The translations under genes and the position numbers were made by a program. Below are positions 37,743-38,057 of a DNA stretch of 38,057 nt, piece after piece. The notes under the pieces were generated by a model. That model saw only the letters and a list, made by a program, of their open reading frames with translations, searched no databases and was not told the DNA's origin. Source of the DNA: CAZZBK01 sp964652155 (GTDB lineage: Bacteria > Planctomycetota > Planctomycetia > Pirellulales > PNKZ01); contig CAZZBK010000042.1 in NCBI GenBank assembly GCA_964652155.1, forward strand, positions 1 through 38,057. The letters run 5' to 3'. Position 1 is the first letter of the stretch. Each line of letters opens with the position of its first letter.

Positions 37743-37968
37743 GGCACGCGCGAGGGCGACCGGCCGGCAATGCAACAGCGCGAGGATCACCAGCCTTGCG
37801 CAACCGGCGGAGATGCTCACGCACCTTGCGCTCATCGAGATCGACGGCCGCCGCGATGCGCCCGATGCGTTCTCCTGATGCGCGCAGGTCAGCAATGATC
37901 TCGCGGCGCCTGGTCGTCACATGACCAAGATCACCTTGAACCCGATATCGCCAAGGCATGTTCTTCAT
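37735..37968 (-). CDS. Small winged-helix-like DNA-binding protein
   Basis: 77 residues. RRREIIADLRASGERIGRIAAAVDLDERKVREHLRRLRKAG is helical with a helix-turn-helix pattern. It lies directly before terL, where many podoviruses keep a small packaging factor, but the Sf6-type terS here is elsewhere. It could be an auxiliary packaging factor or a late regulator. The start overlaps the nested membrane gene (ATGA). Confidence 0.65.
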   Translation of the reverse strand: MKNMPWRYRVQGDLGHVTTRRREIIADLRASGERIGRIAAAVDLDERKVREHLRRLRKAGDPRAVALPAGRPRACHA

Positions 37969-38057
37969 CGCTTACGTCTCCTTGCTCGAGTTTTTGCGCA
38001 TTGCCACAGCCGCCAGCCCATAAGCGCCGCGATGATCGCCAGATCGAGAATGAAGCC
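37965..38057 (-). CDS. End of the nested membrane gene (continues from 112)
   Basis: The 3' part of the 49-residue single-pass protein, read up to a TGA at 37965-37967 that overlaps the ATG at 37968. Bases 38003-38057 are the duplicated terminal copy. Confidence 0.55.
   Translation of the reverse strand, partial: GFILDLAIIAALMGWRLWQCAKTRARRRKR
37972..38057 (-). CDS. End of the polytopic membrane gene (continues from 560)
   Basis: The 3' part of the 196-residue frame, ending in a TAA at 37972-37974. Its final residues (AMRKNSSKET) are overlapped by the nested gene in another frame. Confidence 0.5.
   Translation of the reverse strand, partial: LHSRSGDHRGAYGLAAVAMRKNSSKET
38003..38057. repeat. 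Terminal direct repeat, right copy
   Basis: Identical to 1-55; marks the circular overlap. Confidence 0.9.

Noticed and set aside
1..38057. Transposon or insertion sequence
   Set aside because: No transposase-like protein or terminal inverted repeat pair with target duplication was seen; the only long exact direct repeat is the terminal overlap.

Overview
The window is an essentially complete temperate tailed-phage genome given as a linearised circle. Its first 55 bases (1-55) are repeated exactly at its end (38003-38057), and leftward reading frames stay open across that junction, so the unique circle is about 38,002 bp. One run of exactly 100 N (18133-18232) is a scaffold gap. The host is probably an alphaproteobacterium, perhaps a member of the Rhizobiales. 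The DNA is GC-rich, there is a phage-borne GcrA-family regulator (a family typical of Alphaproteobacteria), and the attachment site is the 3' half of a tRNA-Thr(GGT) gene.

Layout on the circle. (1) A leftward late operon begins at a small-terminase gene (2972), passes through a GH24 endolysin and a string of tiny membrane genes (lysis), and crosses the linear junction. It continues through a DNA-binding protein, large terminase (TerL), portal, an SGNH-like protein, scaffold, major capsid protein, adaptor and gp10-like tail genes, and ejection proteins. It ends at a beta-helix tail fibre at 19545. The tail and portal types indicate a short-tailed, P22-like podovirus. (2) A leftward early/replication operon (10494 to 3778) encodes small proteins, an HNH nuclease, an SF2 helicase, the GcrA-like protein and a primase-polymerase/helicase. 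It ends in a large structured RNA and two terminators. (3) Next to these is a replication-origin-like region with nine copies of an 11-bp iteron around an AT-rich core (3070-3334). (4) The lysogeny switch (10529-11509) has a CI-like repressor coupled to a lipoprotein gene, a divergent Cro-like gene, and three copies of one 19-bp operator. (5) A rightward operon (11270-19478) carries cro, RusA, a Sak4-like recombinase, a DUF669 protein, a PD-(D/E)XK nuclease, a probable excisionase, a tyrosine integrase and attP. A block of small, mostly unrecognised accessory genes follows.

How it works together (inference). The repressor binds identical operators inside both early promoters. When it is lost, the leftward operon makes the replication proteins and the rightward operon makes recombination and excision proteins. 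The primase-helicase, with a winged-helix-like C-terminus, is the best candidate to bind the iterons, as the P4 alpha protein does at P4 ori. The late operon then packages DNA and lyses the cell.

The most unusual feature is the roughly 390-nt structured RNA (3787 to 3395, minus strand) between the primase gene and the origin. A perfect 12-bp helix overlapping the primase stop codon closes its main domain. Nested inside are a 9-bp helix holding four hairpins and an 8-bp helix holding further hairpins. I do not recognise it as a known RNA class.
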